A DNA stretch of 64,000 nt from Chitinophagaceae bacterium (GTDB lineage Bacteria > Bacteroidota > Bacteroidia > Chitinophagales > Chitinophagaceae), in contig JADKAJ010000002.1 of the NCBI GenBank assembly GCA_016719165.1, forward strand, positions 620,001 to 684,000, in the 5' to 3' direction. Position numbers and translations under genes: made by a program. Below the pieces are notes generated by a model that was not told the DNA's origin, did not search any database, and saw nothing but the letters and a program-made list of their open reading frames with translations. Every line of letters starts with the position of its first letter. Position 1 is the first letter of the stretch. Below are positions 49,132-57,841 of this stretch, piece after piece.

Positions 49132-50991
49132 TCAGTTTCTCTCCGGCTGTAATCCCCAATGTTCGGGAGAACGCCATAAAGCAGAGAGAAGCAATTCCCG
49201 CATAAAGAAAAATTCTTTAGGCAGTTTATCATACATACGTTCAAACAACTCTTCGTGAGATAATAATTCCTGTTTACCCGGTTCACGGTCTACCGTCATG
49301 ATCTTCGCAAAATCTTCTTTGGTAAAACTTTCCAAACCGGTCCAGTCTATATCCTCGTACCGGGGCATCCATCCAATAGGACTTTCCACAGAGGAGGCGT
49401 TACCACGGATACGTTCTACGATCCATTTCAGTACACGGATATTTTCACCGAAACCCGGCCATTGAAACTGTCCGTTTTCATCTTTGCGGAACCAGTTCAC
49501 ACCAAAGATCCGGGGGGCATTGGGGAGATTACGGCCAAACTGCAGCCAATGGTTTACATAATCGCCGATATGGTAACCCATAAATGGCAACATGGCAAAC
49601 GGGTCACGGCGAACTTTACCAATTTCACCAAATGCAGCGGCGGTCATTTCGCTGCCCATTGTTGTTGCCAGGTACACACCAAAATTCCAGTTGAAAGATT
49701 GATATACTAATGGAACACCGGTGCTTCTTCTTCCACCAAAGATGAAACCTTCAATAGGCACACCATTAGGGTTATCCCAATCTTTGTCAATAGCTGGATT
49801 TTGATAAGCCGGTGCAGTAAATCTTGAATTGGGATGTGCAGCCGGTTTACCACTATTTGGATCCCATGGCTGGCCATGCCAATCGGTAAGTCCTGCCGGT
49901 GGTTCTTTGGTCAATCCTTCCCACCACACATCTTTATCAGGAGTGATCGCTACATTGGTAAAGATGGTATTGGCCTTAATACTTTCCATAGCATTAGGGT
50001 TGGTCTTGTAGTTGGTACCCGGCGCTACACCAAAATAACCCGCCTCCGGGTTGATAGCATATAAGCCACCATCACTTGCTTTATGTATCCAGGCAATATC
50101 ATCTCCCACGGTAGTTACTTTCCATCCGTCAAATTCTTTGGGTGGAATAAGCATGGCAAAATTGGTTTTACCACAGGCACTTGGAAATGCAGCTGCTACA
50201 TAGGTCTTTTGTTTATCCGGAGATTCCACTCCCATGATAAGCATGTGTTCGGCAAGCCATCCTTCTTCTCTTCCCATCACAGAGGCAATGCGAAGCGCAA
50301 AACATTTTTTACCCATCAATGCATTACCGCCATAGCCACTTCCGTAAGAGATGATCAAACGTTCTTCCGGGAAATGAGAAATGTATTTTACATCAGGGTT
50401 GCAGGGCCAGCTGCTGTCTTTCTGGTTGCCTTCCAGGGGCGCCCCCACACTATGCAGACATTTTACATAACTTTTCTTTTGCAGGTAAGGAAGCACTTCT
50501 CGTCCCATGCGGGTCATGATCCGCATATTCACTACTACATATTCAGAGTCGGTGATCTGTACACCATATCTTGCTAAGGGAGAACCTAAAGGTCCCATGC
50601 AGAAAGGGATTACATATAAGGTGCGGCCTTTCATGGCCCCCTGCAGCAGGTCCTGTAGTTTCTTTTTCATCTGTACAGGTTCCATCCAGTTATTGGTAGG
50701 TCCTGCATCTTCTTTGCGCAGGCTGCAGATAAATGTTTTGTCTTCCACTCTGGCCACATCACTTGGATCGCTGAAACAGGCAAAACTATTCGGCCTTTTT
50801 TCAGGGTTGAGCCTGATAAAAGTTCCTTTTGTAACAAGCAGCTGGCAAAGGCTGTCATATTCTTCTTTTGATCCATCGCACCAGTGTACATTACTGGCTT
50901 CGCAGAAGGAAGCAATTTGTTTTACCCATGTTTCCAGTTCTGCTCTGGCAGGAGCAGTCTCCATGGCAAAAAAGTTGGATTGTTGTGACAT
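49132..50991 (-). CDS. pckG: Phosphoenolpyruvate carboxykinase (GTP)
   Basis: A 619-residue GTP-dependent PEPCK that converts oxaloacetate to PEP in gluconeogenesis. The kinase-1a loop AAFPSACGKTNFAMLIPP at about residue 283 identifies the GTP class, as do VGDDIAWIHKASDGGLYAIN, IFGGRRSTGVPLVYQSF and NWFRKDENG. Length matches the family (about 600). The ATG at 50991 (MSQQSNFF) is used. It stands alone, with a hairpin downstream. Confidence 0.97.
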   Translation of the reverse strand: MSQQSNFFAMETAPARAELETWVKQIASFCEASNVHWCDGSKEEYDSLCQLLVTKGTFIRLNPEKRPNSFACFSDPSDVARVEDKTFICSLRKEDAGPTNNWMEPVQMKKKLQDLLQGAMKGRTLYVIPFCMGPLGSPLARYGVQITDSEYVVVNMRIMTRMGREVLPYLQKKSYVKCLHSVGAPLEGNQKDSSWPCNPDVKYISHFPEERLIISYGSGYGGNALMGKKCFALRIASVMGREEGWLAEHMLIMGVESPDKQKTYVAAAFPSACGKTNFAMLIPPKEFDGWKVTTVGDDIAWIHKASDGGLYAINPEAGYFGVAPGTNYKTNPNAMESIKANTIFTNVAITPDKDVWWEGLTKEPPAGLTDWHGQPWDPNSGKPAAHPNSRFTAPAYQNPAIDKDWDNPNGVPIEGFIFGGRRSTGVPLVYQSFNWNFGVYLATTMGSEMTAAAFGEIGKVRRDPFAMLPFMGYHIGDYVNHWLQFGRNLPNAPRIFGVNWFRKDENGQFQWPGFGENIRVLKWIVERIRGNASSVESPIGWMPRYEDIDWTGLESFTKEDFAKIMTVDREPGKQELLSHEELFERMYDKLPKEFFFMRELLLSALWRSPEHWGLQPERN

Positions 50992-51221
50992 AGATTCTAA
51001 TAATTTAAAAGGAATTTATAAAAAGGCAGGCAATCGTAGAACTGAAATGAAGAATTTATTTCAGTAGTGTAAAAATGAATGTTACGGTGGTTTTTATTAA
51101 TGCTTATTATCATGGCAATATATGAGTTTTATTAGTTTTTTTGATGGTCTGTCAGACTGTTCTCACTATTAACCATATTAATAATTAACAAAGTATCAAT
51201 CAATTCCGTAACAAGTACTTT

Positions 51222-51229
51222 TATCTTTG
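51222..51229 (+). promoter_or_regulatory. -7 promoter box of the OmpA-like gene
   Basis: TATCTTTG, consensus TAnnTTTG, leaving a leader of about 70 bases before the ATG at 51306. A spurious in-frame ATG lies at 51270. Confidence 0.5.
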
Positions 51230-51305
51230 CTGCCGTTAAGGCAAATGATACAAACAATTCAAAACTACTATGGTATCATTTATTAATTACCTCAAATTAA
51301 TCTTT

Positions 51306-52199
51306 ATGAAACTACATCAATTTGTTTTGGCAGCAGCCGCGCCACTCTTATTATTTTCCTGTGTCAGCAGTAAAAAATTTAAAACAGCACAAGCTGATTA
51401 TGCAAAACTGGAAACCCGGTATAAAACCATGGAAAGTGATTTATCAGAATGCAGTACAGAAAAAGCTACACTGGCCAGGGAGAAAGCAGCACTGGAAAGA
51501 GAAATAGCCCTGCAGAATACCCGGATAAGTGATCTGAACGGACAGGTGGATTTTTTAAAAGCGAATAATAACCAGGCTTTAAAGCAGCTGGAAGATCTTT
51601 CAGTGATTACAAGCACCCAGGCGGAAAGTATAAAAAAATCAATGGAAAATATAGGTGCCAAGGATAATTATATTCAAACCCTGCAGCAACAGATGGCGCA
51701 TAAAGATTCACTGAATATGGCACTGGTGATGAACCTGAAAGGGGCGATTGGCAACATGGATGACCAGGATATCAATATCAAAGTAGATAAGGGTGTTGTT
51801 TACATCGACATTTCTGATAAACTCCTGTTCAAAAGTGGTAGCTATGAAGTAACAGAAAAAGCGAAGGGAGTATTGGGGAAAGTGGCCCAGGTGTTAAAGA
51901 ATCAACCCGATATTGAATTTATGGTCGAGGGTCATACAGATAATGTTCCTTACCGTGGATCTGTGTTAACGGACAATTGGGACCTCAGTGTGAAAAGGGC
52001 TACATCCGTGGTGAGAATATTGCAAAAGCAATATGGCCTTGATCCGGCGAAAATGGCAGCCGCAGGTCGCAGTGAATACCGTCCTGTTGATGATAACGGA
52101 ACCAAAGCAGGTAAAGCAGCTAACCGCAGAACAAGGATTGTGATATTACCACAACTGGATCAATTCTTCCAGTTACTGGAACCTGGTCAGGGGAAATAA
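51306..52199 (+). CDS. OmpA-family lipoprotein with coiled coil
   Basis: A 297-residue outer-membrane lipoprotein. Start at the ATG at 51306 (MKLHQFVLAAAAPLLLFSC), which places the lipobox LFSC correctly. A long coiled coil (about 35-145, LEREIALQNTRISDLNGQVD) leads to a C-terminal OmpA domain (about 165-285) with VEGHTDNVPYRG and AAGRSEYRPVDDNGT, the peptidoglycan-binding signature, and NRRTRIVILP. It probably tethers the outer membrane to peptidoglycan. A strong terminator follows. Confidence 0.92.
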   Translation: MKLHQFVLAAAAPLLLFSCVSSKKFKTAQADYAKLETRYKTMESDLSECSTEKATLAREKAALEREIALQNTRISDLNGQVDFLKANNNQALKQLEDLSVITSTQAESIKKSMENIGAKDNYIQTLQQQMAHKDSLNMALVMNLKGAIGNMDDQDINIKVDKGVVYIDISDKLLFKSGSYEVTEKAKGVLGKVAQVLKNQPDIEFMVEGHTDNVPYRGSVLTDNWDLSVKRATSVVRILQKQYGLDPAKMAAAGRSEYRPVDDNGTKAGKAANRRTRIVILPQLDQFFQLLEPGQGK

Positions 52200-52220
52200 T
52201 TATTACAAATCAGAGGTATA

Positions 52221-52254
52221 AAAAAGCCATCCGCTTTAGAACGGATGGCTTTTT
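52221..52254 (+). terminator. Rho-independent terminator after the OmpA-like gene
   Basis: Perfect arms AAAAAGCCATCCG and CGGATGGCTTTTT (52221-52233, 52242-52254) with an 8-base loop and a T-run. The A-rich left side lets it work on the minus strand for the cytochrome operon too. Confidence 0.9.
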
Positions 52255-52274
52255 TTATTGATCAACTGTTTATA

Positions 52275-52688
52275 TTATTTGAAGGTTCTCATATAATTCA
52301 CGATAGCCCAGATATCATTTTGATCAGGAATTTTTTTCTTGTAAGCCGGCATGTCTTTACGTCCTTCGAAGGTTTTATAGAATAATGCCCCATCAGTTTG
52401 TGAGTGGAAAGATGCTTTTGTAAAATCACCACAATCAGTATCCAGTTGGGAAGCTTTTGGTCCGTCACCTTTTCCTTTGGTTCCATGACAGGATTTGCAA
52501 TGCTGATTATACAGGGCTTTACCATTAACCAGAGATCCTGCGTCGCCTTTAAGGGGATTTACCTTGTTTTTGTAAGCATCGGGGACAGCCCATGGTTGTG
52601 GCTGTACCATTGTCTTTGGAATAAAAGCAAATAAGCCAAAGGCCATTATACTAAGGATCAATAAGAGAGCTTTTGTTTTCATGTGCAT
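52275..52688 (-). CDS. Mono-heme cytochrome c
   Basis: A 137-residue exported cytochrome c. An N-terminal hydrophobic segment (LLLILSIMAFGLFAF) is a signal or anchor, then the heme site is LYNQHCKSCHGTKGKGDGPK (CxxCH) and the Met ligand is in GRKDMPAYKKK, followed by WAIVNYMRTF helix. A class I mono-heme type. It is the last gene of the minus-strand operon with NrfD and ferredoxin, so it is the probable soluble or anchored electron acceptor or donor of that complex. Confidence 0.9.
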   Translation of the reverse strand: MHMKTKALLLILSIMAFGLFAFIPKTMVQPQPWAVPDAYKNKVNPLKGDAGSLVNGKALYNQHCKSCHGTKGKGDGPKASQLDTDCGDFTKASFHSQTDGALFYKTFEGRKDMPAYKKKIPDQNDIWAIVNYMRTFK

Positions 52689-52718
52689 GTGTTTTAAGTT
52701 ATAAATAGATTGCTTAAG

Positions 52719-53690
52719 TTATGAATTAGTTGCATTATCAGCTGTATTTGGCTGTTCTTTCCGGAGCCGGAACAGTTCATACACTATCACTATATAGTGC
52801 CCCCATACAGCGGCCATCAAGATAATAAATGTAATCAACATCCACAAAGGTGGGTGTGAACTCCATAATGATCTTGGCTGGTCCTCGATTTTATCTGAAA
52901 CCGGGATACCCCATTTTTCCACCGCTGCAGCCTCCAGGTAACCATATGTCTCGCTTTCATCAAGTTTAACCAACAGGGTAATGTTTCCCTTTGCGTCACC
53001 GGGAAGATTATTGGGTATTTCCACACTGGCTTCTCCGTTTTCATCAGTAGTACCCTCCCCTATTTTCATCGGATTAAAGGACCGTTTTACAAAAACCCCC
53101 AATGCAGTTTCCGGAACAGGTGTTTCTTCTCCTGTTGAAAGATCAACCAATTTAACCTGAACAGAATATAAGGAGTCTTCTTTTACGGGAGTGATACTCA
53201 ACAGGGCTCTTTTTACTGTCACTTCCTCTTCGGTGCTTTCCATTTTTTTAACTTCACCCAGTACGGCTTTAAAATGAAGATTGCCTTCTTTGTTGGCAAC
53301 AACCTGTTCCGGCTTAACATTAAAAAGGGCAATTCCGTTTCTGTCTGAAATTACTGATCCCAGTTCCGCTTCTGCGGAATCTGTAATGAGATAAAATGTT
53401 GTTTTGATCCCATACAATTTTCTCATCTTTCCCTGCACTTTTGCCTTGACAGCTGCTTTCAGATCAACCGACTTATCACCTTTCTGAATGCAGATAAATT
53501 CAATGGAAGGGGAAACCAGTTCTTCTTCCTCTTCAGCTACTGCCGGTGCTTCGGTTGTTTCTTGCTGAACAGTGCTGTCAGTTTGTGCCCAAACAGGCAG
53601 CGAGAAAAGCATAAACAGTGCCATGCCAGCAAGTAATAATAACTGCCTGCAAAATCCTGTGCTTGTTATTTTAAACTTTACTTGTTTCAT
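52719..53690 (-). CDS. Secreted single-TM protein of the NrfD-ferredoxin operon
   Basis: A 323-residue protein with a signal peptide (LLLLAGMALFMLFSLPVWAQ), an acidic spacer, two beta-rich Ig-like repeats (about 65-165 and 170-265; e.g. STGEETPVPETALGVFVKRS and GEGTTDENGEASVEIPNNLP) and a C-terminal TM helix (LITFIILMAAVWGHYIVIVY) with a short basic tail. I recognise no named family. It lies between nrfD (19 bases upstream) and the cytochrome c gene. It may be a periplasmic scaffold of the complex. Confidence 0.7.
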   Translation of the reverse strand: MKQVKFKITSTGFCRQLLLLAGMALFMLFSLPVWAQTDSTVQQETTEAPAVAEEEEELVSPSIEFICIQKGDKSVDLKAAVKAKVQGKMRKLYGIKTTFYLITDSAEAELGSVISDRNGIALFNVKPEQVVANKEGNLHFKAVLGEVKKMESTEEEVTVKRALLSITPVKEDSLYSVQVKLVDLSTGEETPVPETALGVFVKRSFNPMKIGEGTTDENGEASVEIPNNLPGDAKGNITLLVKLDESETYGYLEAAAVEKWGIPVSDKIEDQPRSLWSSHPPLWMLITFIILMAAVWGHYIVIVYELFRLRKEQPNTADNATNS

Positions 53691-53709
53691 ATAATATCAT
53701 TTTAGCAGG

Positions 53710-55071
53710 TTATGCCTTTGAAGTATTTTCTAAAGTAGGTTCTGGGTGAAGCAGGTGTTGTTCGTGAACGGTATGTGTATCTTCCAGTCCTGATACAGGA
53801 ACCACCGTTACAAATTTTGACATCACGGTAAAGAACAACAGGAACGAGGCGATGCCTGCAATCGTTAATGCCCACTCGGGCCAGGTGGCTGCGTATTTTA
53901 CATATTCTATCCTGGTGTCCTGCATCGGCAACAATGTTGTTTCCAATGTAGGTACAATGATCAGGTAACGTTTCACCCACATGGCAATTACCATAATAAA
54001 GGCGGCAATCGTAATGGGGCCCGGTTTACGGGTGGCCGGAATAGCCACGATGGCAATTGGTAAAGCAATACCGGCTGCATTGGCAAAAAGGGTCCACCAG
54101 CCATATTCAGAAGTACTGAAGAGTTTATGGATCAGTTCGCTGTTCCATTTTTCTGAGGCAAACCAGTCGGTAAAATATTCTGAGAAAGTAAAGTAACCAT
54201 AACCGGCAGCCAGGATCAGCATCACATAACCGAGGTATGTAAAATGTTTATCGGTAAAGTAATAATCCAGCTTATATAATTTCCGGTAAAACCACATGGC
54301 AACAATAAGTAAACCGCACCCGGAATAAACCGCACCTAAAACGAAATAAGGTCCGAAGATGGTGCTATGCCAACCCGGCCTCAGCGTCATACCAAAAATC
54401 CAGGAAAGAATAGAGGCAACCATGATCGCTAAAGGAATCATGATGATGGCCATCAGGTTTTGTGAAATGATCAGGTGTCTTTTCTGACTGGCAGCACCAC
54501 GATAACCTAAGGCGAGGACCTTGTACAGTTTTTGCTTCCATTTTGGAATATTCAGTTTTGCATCACGATATACCGAGAAGTCTTTGATCAGCCCCAGGTA
54601 TAAAAACAATACACTGCCCACAAAAAAAGTTAGTACTGCCATCACATCCCAGGTCAGGGGAGACTGAATCCTTGGGTAAATAAATAAATGGTGCATGCGG
54701 TCGAAGCGGCCTACACATAAGAGAATGAAAATTGGACCTATAATGACGGAAACCAGTGTCATGAACTGGGCAAGCCGGATGATCGGCTTTCCCCAGGTTA
54801 CTTTTGATAAGTGGAGTAGCCCGGCAATGATAGCCCCGGCATAGCTGAGACCGATAAAAAATATGAAGTTGACGATGAACAATCCCCACACCACATTATC
54901 TCTCATCCCTGTAACGCCGTGTCCTTTGGCAATCTGGAGATAGAGTGCATATAGGCCGACAAGGATACAAACCACATAAAAGATGGTCCAGCCCCAGGCT
55001 CTTTTACCATATGTTTCGATATTCTTCCGTTGGTATTCGAAAGCTTCTTGTTGATAATTATTGAGTTCCAT
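53710..55071 (-). CDS. NrfD/PsrC-type quinone-interacting membrane subunit
   Basis: A 453-residue protein with about ten TM segments, in the pattern of the NrfD/polysulfide reductase membrane family (FYVVCILVGLYALYLQIAKG, AGAIIAGLLHLSKVTWGKPI, LGAVYSGCGLLIVAMWFYRK). These integral subunits exchange electrons or protons with quinones. The gene follows the ferredoxin gene by 41 bases and precedes the secreted TM protein by 19, so all are likely one transcript. No catalytic Mo subunit is present. Confidence 0.88.
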   Translation of the reverse strand: MELNNYQQEAFEYQRKNIETYGKRAWGWTIFYVVCILVGLYALYLQIAKGHGVTGMRDNVVWGLFIVNFIFFIGLSYAGAIIAGLLHLSKVTWGKPIIRLAQFMTLVSVIIGPIFILLCVGRFDRMHHLFIYPRIQSPLTWDVMAVLTFFVGSVLFLYLGLIKDFSVYRDAKLNIPKWKQKLYKVLALGYRGAASQKRHLIISQNLMAIIMIPLAIMVASILSWIFGMTLRPGWHSTIFGPYFVLGAVYSGCGLLIVAMWFYRKLYKLDYYFTDKHFTYLGYVMLILAAGYGYFTFSEYFTDWFASEKWNSELIHKLFSTSEYGWWTLFANAAGIALPIAIVAIPATRKPGPITIAAFIMVIAMWVKRYLIIVPTLETTLLPMQDTRIEYVKYAATWPEWALTIAGIASFLLFFTVMSKFVTVVPVSGLEDTHTVHEQHLLHPEPTLENTSKA

Positions 55072-55112
55072 AATTTATTTATTCATTGATGAAGTTGGGA
55101 AAGGGGGTTCAG

Positions 55113-56081
55113 TTATTCCTTTGCTTCCAGAATATCTTTGAAATCTTTAAAGCGTTCTTTGATGGCTGAGTCAGCATCCTGGTAACCTTTTTCTACCGGG
55201 AACTCCCTGTCTTTTGGTGGTAGGTAATATACCCGTGGTTTGGTACCCAGGTCTTCCATAAAACGGTAGCCGGAACGGTCTTTTATCAATTGGGTGAAAC
55301 TGACTGTTTCGAGACCATTGCTGACCGTATCTTCATTTTCGTCACCAAAATAGAATACACCATTAGGGCAGGCTTCAACGCATGGCGGCAACAAACCTTC
55401 CCTTGCCCTATCAGGGCAGAAATCGCATTTTTCTACAGTGCCCACTTTTGCCGGAATACCAGTTTCGGGTGAGTAAGCAAGATTTTTTATATCAAGGGAT
55501 AACTCAGGTTCGTCCCAGTTAAATACCCGGGTGGAGTAAGGGCAGGCAGCCATGCAGAATTTACAGCCAATACAACGGTCGCTGTCAATTAACACAATCC
55601 CGTCTTGTCTTTTATAAGTAGCATCAACCGGGCAAACTTTCACACAGGGTGGGTTATCACAATGAAAACATTGCTTGGGAAACCAGTAAGGAGCTGCTTT
55701 ATCACTGTCTTGCAGCAGTTTCACGGTCAGCCACTCCGTTTCTTTAGGGCGGTAATGCCATTTTTGACAGGCAGAGACACAGCTCCGGGCATTTTTACAT
55801 TTGGCGAGGTCCACCACCATAACGAATTTTTTGCCAGCAATGCCTTCTCTTGCTTCCAGTTTGGAAACAATGGCCATATGCTCTTCGTGATTCAGGTAAG
55901 CGGAGTCAATTTCCACTATTTCTCCGGTGGGAGACAATAGCTTTACCTTATCACTGACCGGGGCTTTTTTCGAATTACAGGAGCAGGCGAGGCTTCCACA
56001 GGCGGTAGCAGCCACTGTAGCCAGGGCTGCGGTCTTTAAAAAATCCCGCCGGCTTTTATCATTTACTTCTTCTTGTTTCAT
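55113..56081 (-). CDS. Tat-exported multi-cluster ferredoxin (DmsB/NrfC type)
   Basis: A 322-residue protein. A Tat signal (KSRRDFLKTAALATVAATAC) is followed by a VKLLSPTGEIVEIDSAYL segment and four Cys motifs: I at 95-105, II C138/C141/C146/C150, III C170/C173/C176/C180 and IV C219/C222/C234/C238. Motif I reads CKNARSCVSAC, so the usual second Cys is Ala98. The protein would carry electrons between NrfD and another partner on the periplasmic side. It starts 32 bases after the 75-residue Tat-motif gene's stop. Confidence 0.9.
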   Translation of the reverse strand: MKQEEVNDKSRRDFLKTAALATVAATACGSLACSCNSKKAPVSDKVKLLSPTGEIVEIDSAYLNHEEHMAIVSKLEAREGIAGKKFVMVVDLAKCKNARSCVSACQKWHYRPKETEWLTVKLLQDSDKAAPYWFPKQCFHCDNPPCVKVCPVDATYKRQDGIVLIDSDRCIGCKFCMAACPYSTRVFNWDEPELSLDIKNLAYSPETGIPAKVGTVEKCDFCPDRAREGLLPPCVEACPNGVFYFGDENEDTVSNGLETVSFTQLIKDRSGYRFMEDLGTKPRVYYLPPKDREFPVEKGYQDADSAIKERFKDFKDILEAKE

Positions 56082-56113
56082 TTTCTTATTTTAATAAGGA
56101 GTGATCAGTTTTA

Positions 56114-56341
56114 TTAGCTGTTTTCTTTAGATGGATTGTTCATCCAGGTATAGATTTCTTTATTAGTTGCTTTTTGCTTTTTGGAGACCTCTTCCAAAAC
56201 CGCTTTACTGATCTGTACTAATTTTCCATCGGGTGTTAGCATTTTCACCGTTTCGGCGGAAGCAGCTTTTTTATCAGCCGGTATAAACATCGATAAGAAA
56301 TCCCGGCGGGATTTATCAGCAGGTTTTTTACTATTTCCCAT
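56114..56341 (-). CDS. 75-residue protein with Tat-like motif
   Basis: A small protein with KSRRDFLSMF at residues 10-19, the Tat consensus, but no hydrophobic stretch after it (PADKKAASAE follows). Residues 31-49 (TVKMLTPDGKLVQISKAVL) align with residues 45-63 of the neighbouring ferredoxin with 9 of 19 identical. The ATG at 56341 is chosen so that the Tat motif is close to the N-terminus. It is the first gene of the operon. It could help target or assemble the ferredoxin. No family recognised. Confidence 0.68.
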   Translation of the reverse strand: MGNSKKPADKSRRDFLSMFIPADKKAASAETVKMLTPDGKLVQISKAVLEEVSKKQKATNKEIYTWMNNPSKENS

Positions 56342-56502
56342 ATTAAAAATTTTTATTTTCTTAAATTTAAATAAAAATCGGTGCAACTTATCCACCCTTT
56401 TTTGACCATCTCATGACAAGGGTCAAGAGGTTAAGTGAGAAATGTCACAATTACATGTTCTATCAGTAAAGGAATTCAGGACTTGATGACAATTGGGTTA
56501 CA

Positions 56503-56520
56503 ATGTGACTAAAGTCATAT
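56503..56520. promoter_or_regulatory. CRP/FNR-like operator
   Basis: ATGTGACT-AA-AGTCATAT is a near-perfect inverted repeat (7 of 8 paired positions). Its core TGTGA-N6-TCATA is one base from the CRP consensus TGTGA-N6-TCACA. Its centre is about 65 bases before the likely start of the plus-strand transcript, a usual activator distance. Regulator identity is inferred. Confidence 0.45.
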
Positions 56521-56562
56521 ATCAATAAGTTTTATGTCATGAAACTGTAAATCGGGCCAGGA

Positions 56563-56570
56563 TATTTTTG
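56563..56570 (+). promoter_or_regulatory. -7 promoter box of the CX4CH lipoprotein operon
   Basis: TATTTTTG fits TAnnTTTG. No -33 TTG at proper spacing, consistent with dependence on an activator. Confidence 0.4.
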
Positions 56571-56632
56571 ACAATGCATTTTTTAGAAAGTTCTTATCAG
56601 TATCAATTTTCAATAAGTTAAACTAGCTTTTT

Positions 56633-57820
56633 ATGAAAAAGGTTTCAGTTATTCAAACGGTAGTTCTTTTCATTTGTGGTGTGTTTCTGACTACTACCGT
56701 GTTTCAATGTAGAAAAGCAGGTGACCTGGTAAAAGATCTTGACAGATCATATACTGGTGGCGCCGACTCTACAGTTTATGCTTCATTTTATGAAAGCAAC
56801 ACCGTAAACCCTTCTGATGTGACACCTGATGTCAATGACTTAATTAAGTTCAGAGGTGTTCAAACTATTATTCATGAGTATTGCGGGACATCAAATTGCC
56901 ATGGCGGCCCCATTGCTCCAAAGTTTGACACTTATGCTGAAATTATGATGTACGTAACACCAGGTAATCCTGAAGGCAGCAAGTTGTGGGAGTTTATCAC
57001 AACAAACGATTTTGATAAGGCTATGCCACCAGTAGGATCTAATCATGAACTTAGTACAACAGACAAGGGGTTAGTATATAACTGGATAAAAAATGGCGCA
57101 AAAGAGAGACCAAATCTGAACGACTTCAGACCTGCAGCTATTCGGATAATAGCAGACGGGTGTGCTTCTGCAAACTGTCACAACCAGGCAACAGCCGTTG
57201 GTGGCTGGGCAAGAAAAGGATTAATTCCCGGCCTGACCTCTTCAGATACCTCTCAATTCATTTATACAAATCCTACCAGTGGTTCAGTAACTGTTTATTG
57301 CCAGGTAACTAATAAAACCTTGCTTGACCAGGTATGGACAGCGTATAAAGACAGTGTAAAAAGGTTTTATGCTGATACTTTGGCCAATGCAAGTTTCAGG
57401 CCATGGAAAACTGTAAGTACGCCTGTTTCAGCTGCAAGTACCCGGGGTCCGTTGAATAATTATGATGACATTTTGTTGGATGTTTTATATCCTAAATCTA
57501 TCAGAACTAACTCCTCTGTTGTTTATACTGATCCTGTTACATTGAAAAATTATTATGTAAGAGGAAACTACCTGAACAGTAATGACAATTTTATCAGGCG
57601 GATGGACTCTACACTTATATATCATAATGCATTTACAGGTGTTGCGCAAAGCAAAAGCGGCAATATGGCCTATGATGACGGCGGATGCAAACCTTCAGAA
57701 GTGGCACTTATTAAAGCCTGGTATTTTGCTGATCCTAATATTCCTGATGTTTGGAAATATGGCACTAATAACGTGGGTTTATTTAAATACATTAAATCAG
57801 GCAATTTCATCGTTCGCTAA
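56633..57820 (+). CDS. Exported protein with two CX4CH variant heme motifs
   Basis: A 395-residue protein with a signal (about 1-25) and Cys26, a weak lipobox. It has two CX4CH motifs: EYCGTSNCHGG (C84, C89, H90) and DGCASANCHNQ (C177, C182, H183). After the first, KAMPPVG (M131) and GLVYNWIKNGA follow, as in cytochrome c domains where Met is the second heme ligand. The C-terminal half (about 190-395) has no domain I recognise. It is the first gene of the plus-strand operon, divergent from the ferredoxin operon. Confidence 0.75.
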   Translation: MKKVSVIQTVVLFICGVFLTTTVFQCRKAGDLVKDLDRSYTGGADSTVYASFYESNTVNPSDVTPDVNDLIKFRGVQTIIHEYCGTSNCHGGPIAPKFDTYAEIMMYVTPGNPEGSKLWEFITTNDFDKAMPPVGSNHELSTTDKGLVYNWIKNGAKERPNLNDFRPAAIRIIADGCASANCHNQATAVGGWARKGLIPGLTSSDTSQFIYTNPTSGSVTVYCQVTNKTLLDQVWTAYKDSVKRFYADTLANASFRPWKTVSTPVSAASTRGPLNNYDDILLDVLYPKSIRTNSSVVYTDPVTLKNYYVRGNYLNSNDNFIRRMDSTLIYHNAFTGVAQSKSGNMAYDDGGCKPSEVALIKAWYFADPNIPDVWKYGTNNVGLFKYIKSGNFIVR

Positions 57821-57841
57821 TCATCAATAAAACTTCGATTT

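Larger units (their letters stand above)
56396..56632. promoter_or_regulatory. Divergent control region of the electron-transfer cluster
   Basis: A 237-base AT-rich gap between the operon with ferredoxin (minus strand) and the CX4CH lipoproteins (plus strand). It contains several GTCA/TGAC half-sites, a near-palindrome ATGTGACT-AA-AGTCATAT at 56503-56520, and a plus-strand -7 box TATTTTTG at 56563-56570. Confidence 0.5.

Noticed and set aside
49829..50577. Several plus-strand open frames of 60-164 codons
   Set aside because: All are antisense of pckG, a fully conserved gene.
56480..56500. A second FNR box beginning TTGATGACAATTGG
   Set aside because: Only the left half fits TTGAT-N4-ATCAA; the right half does not.
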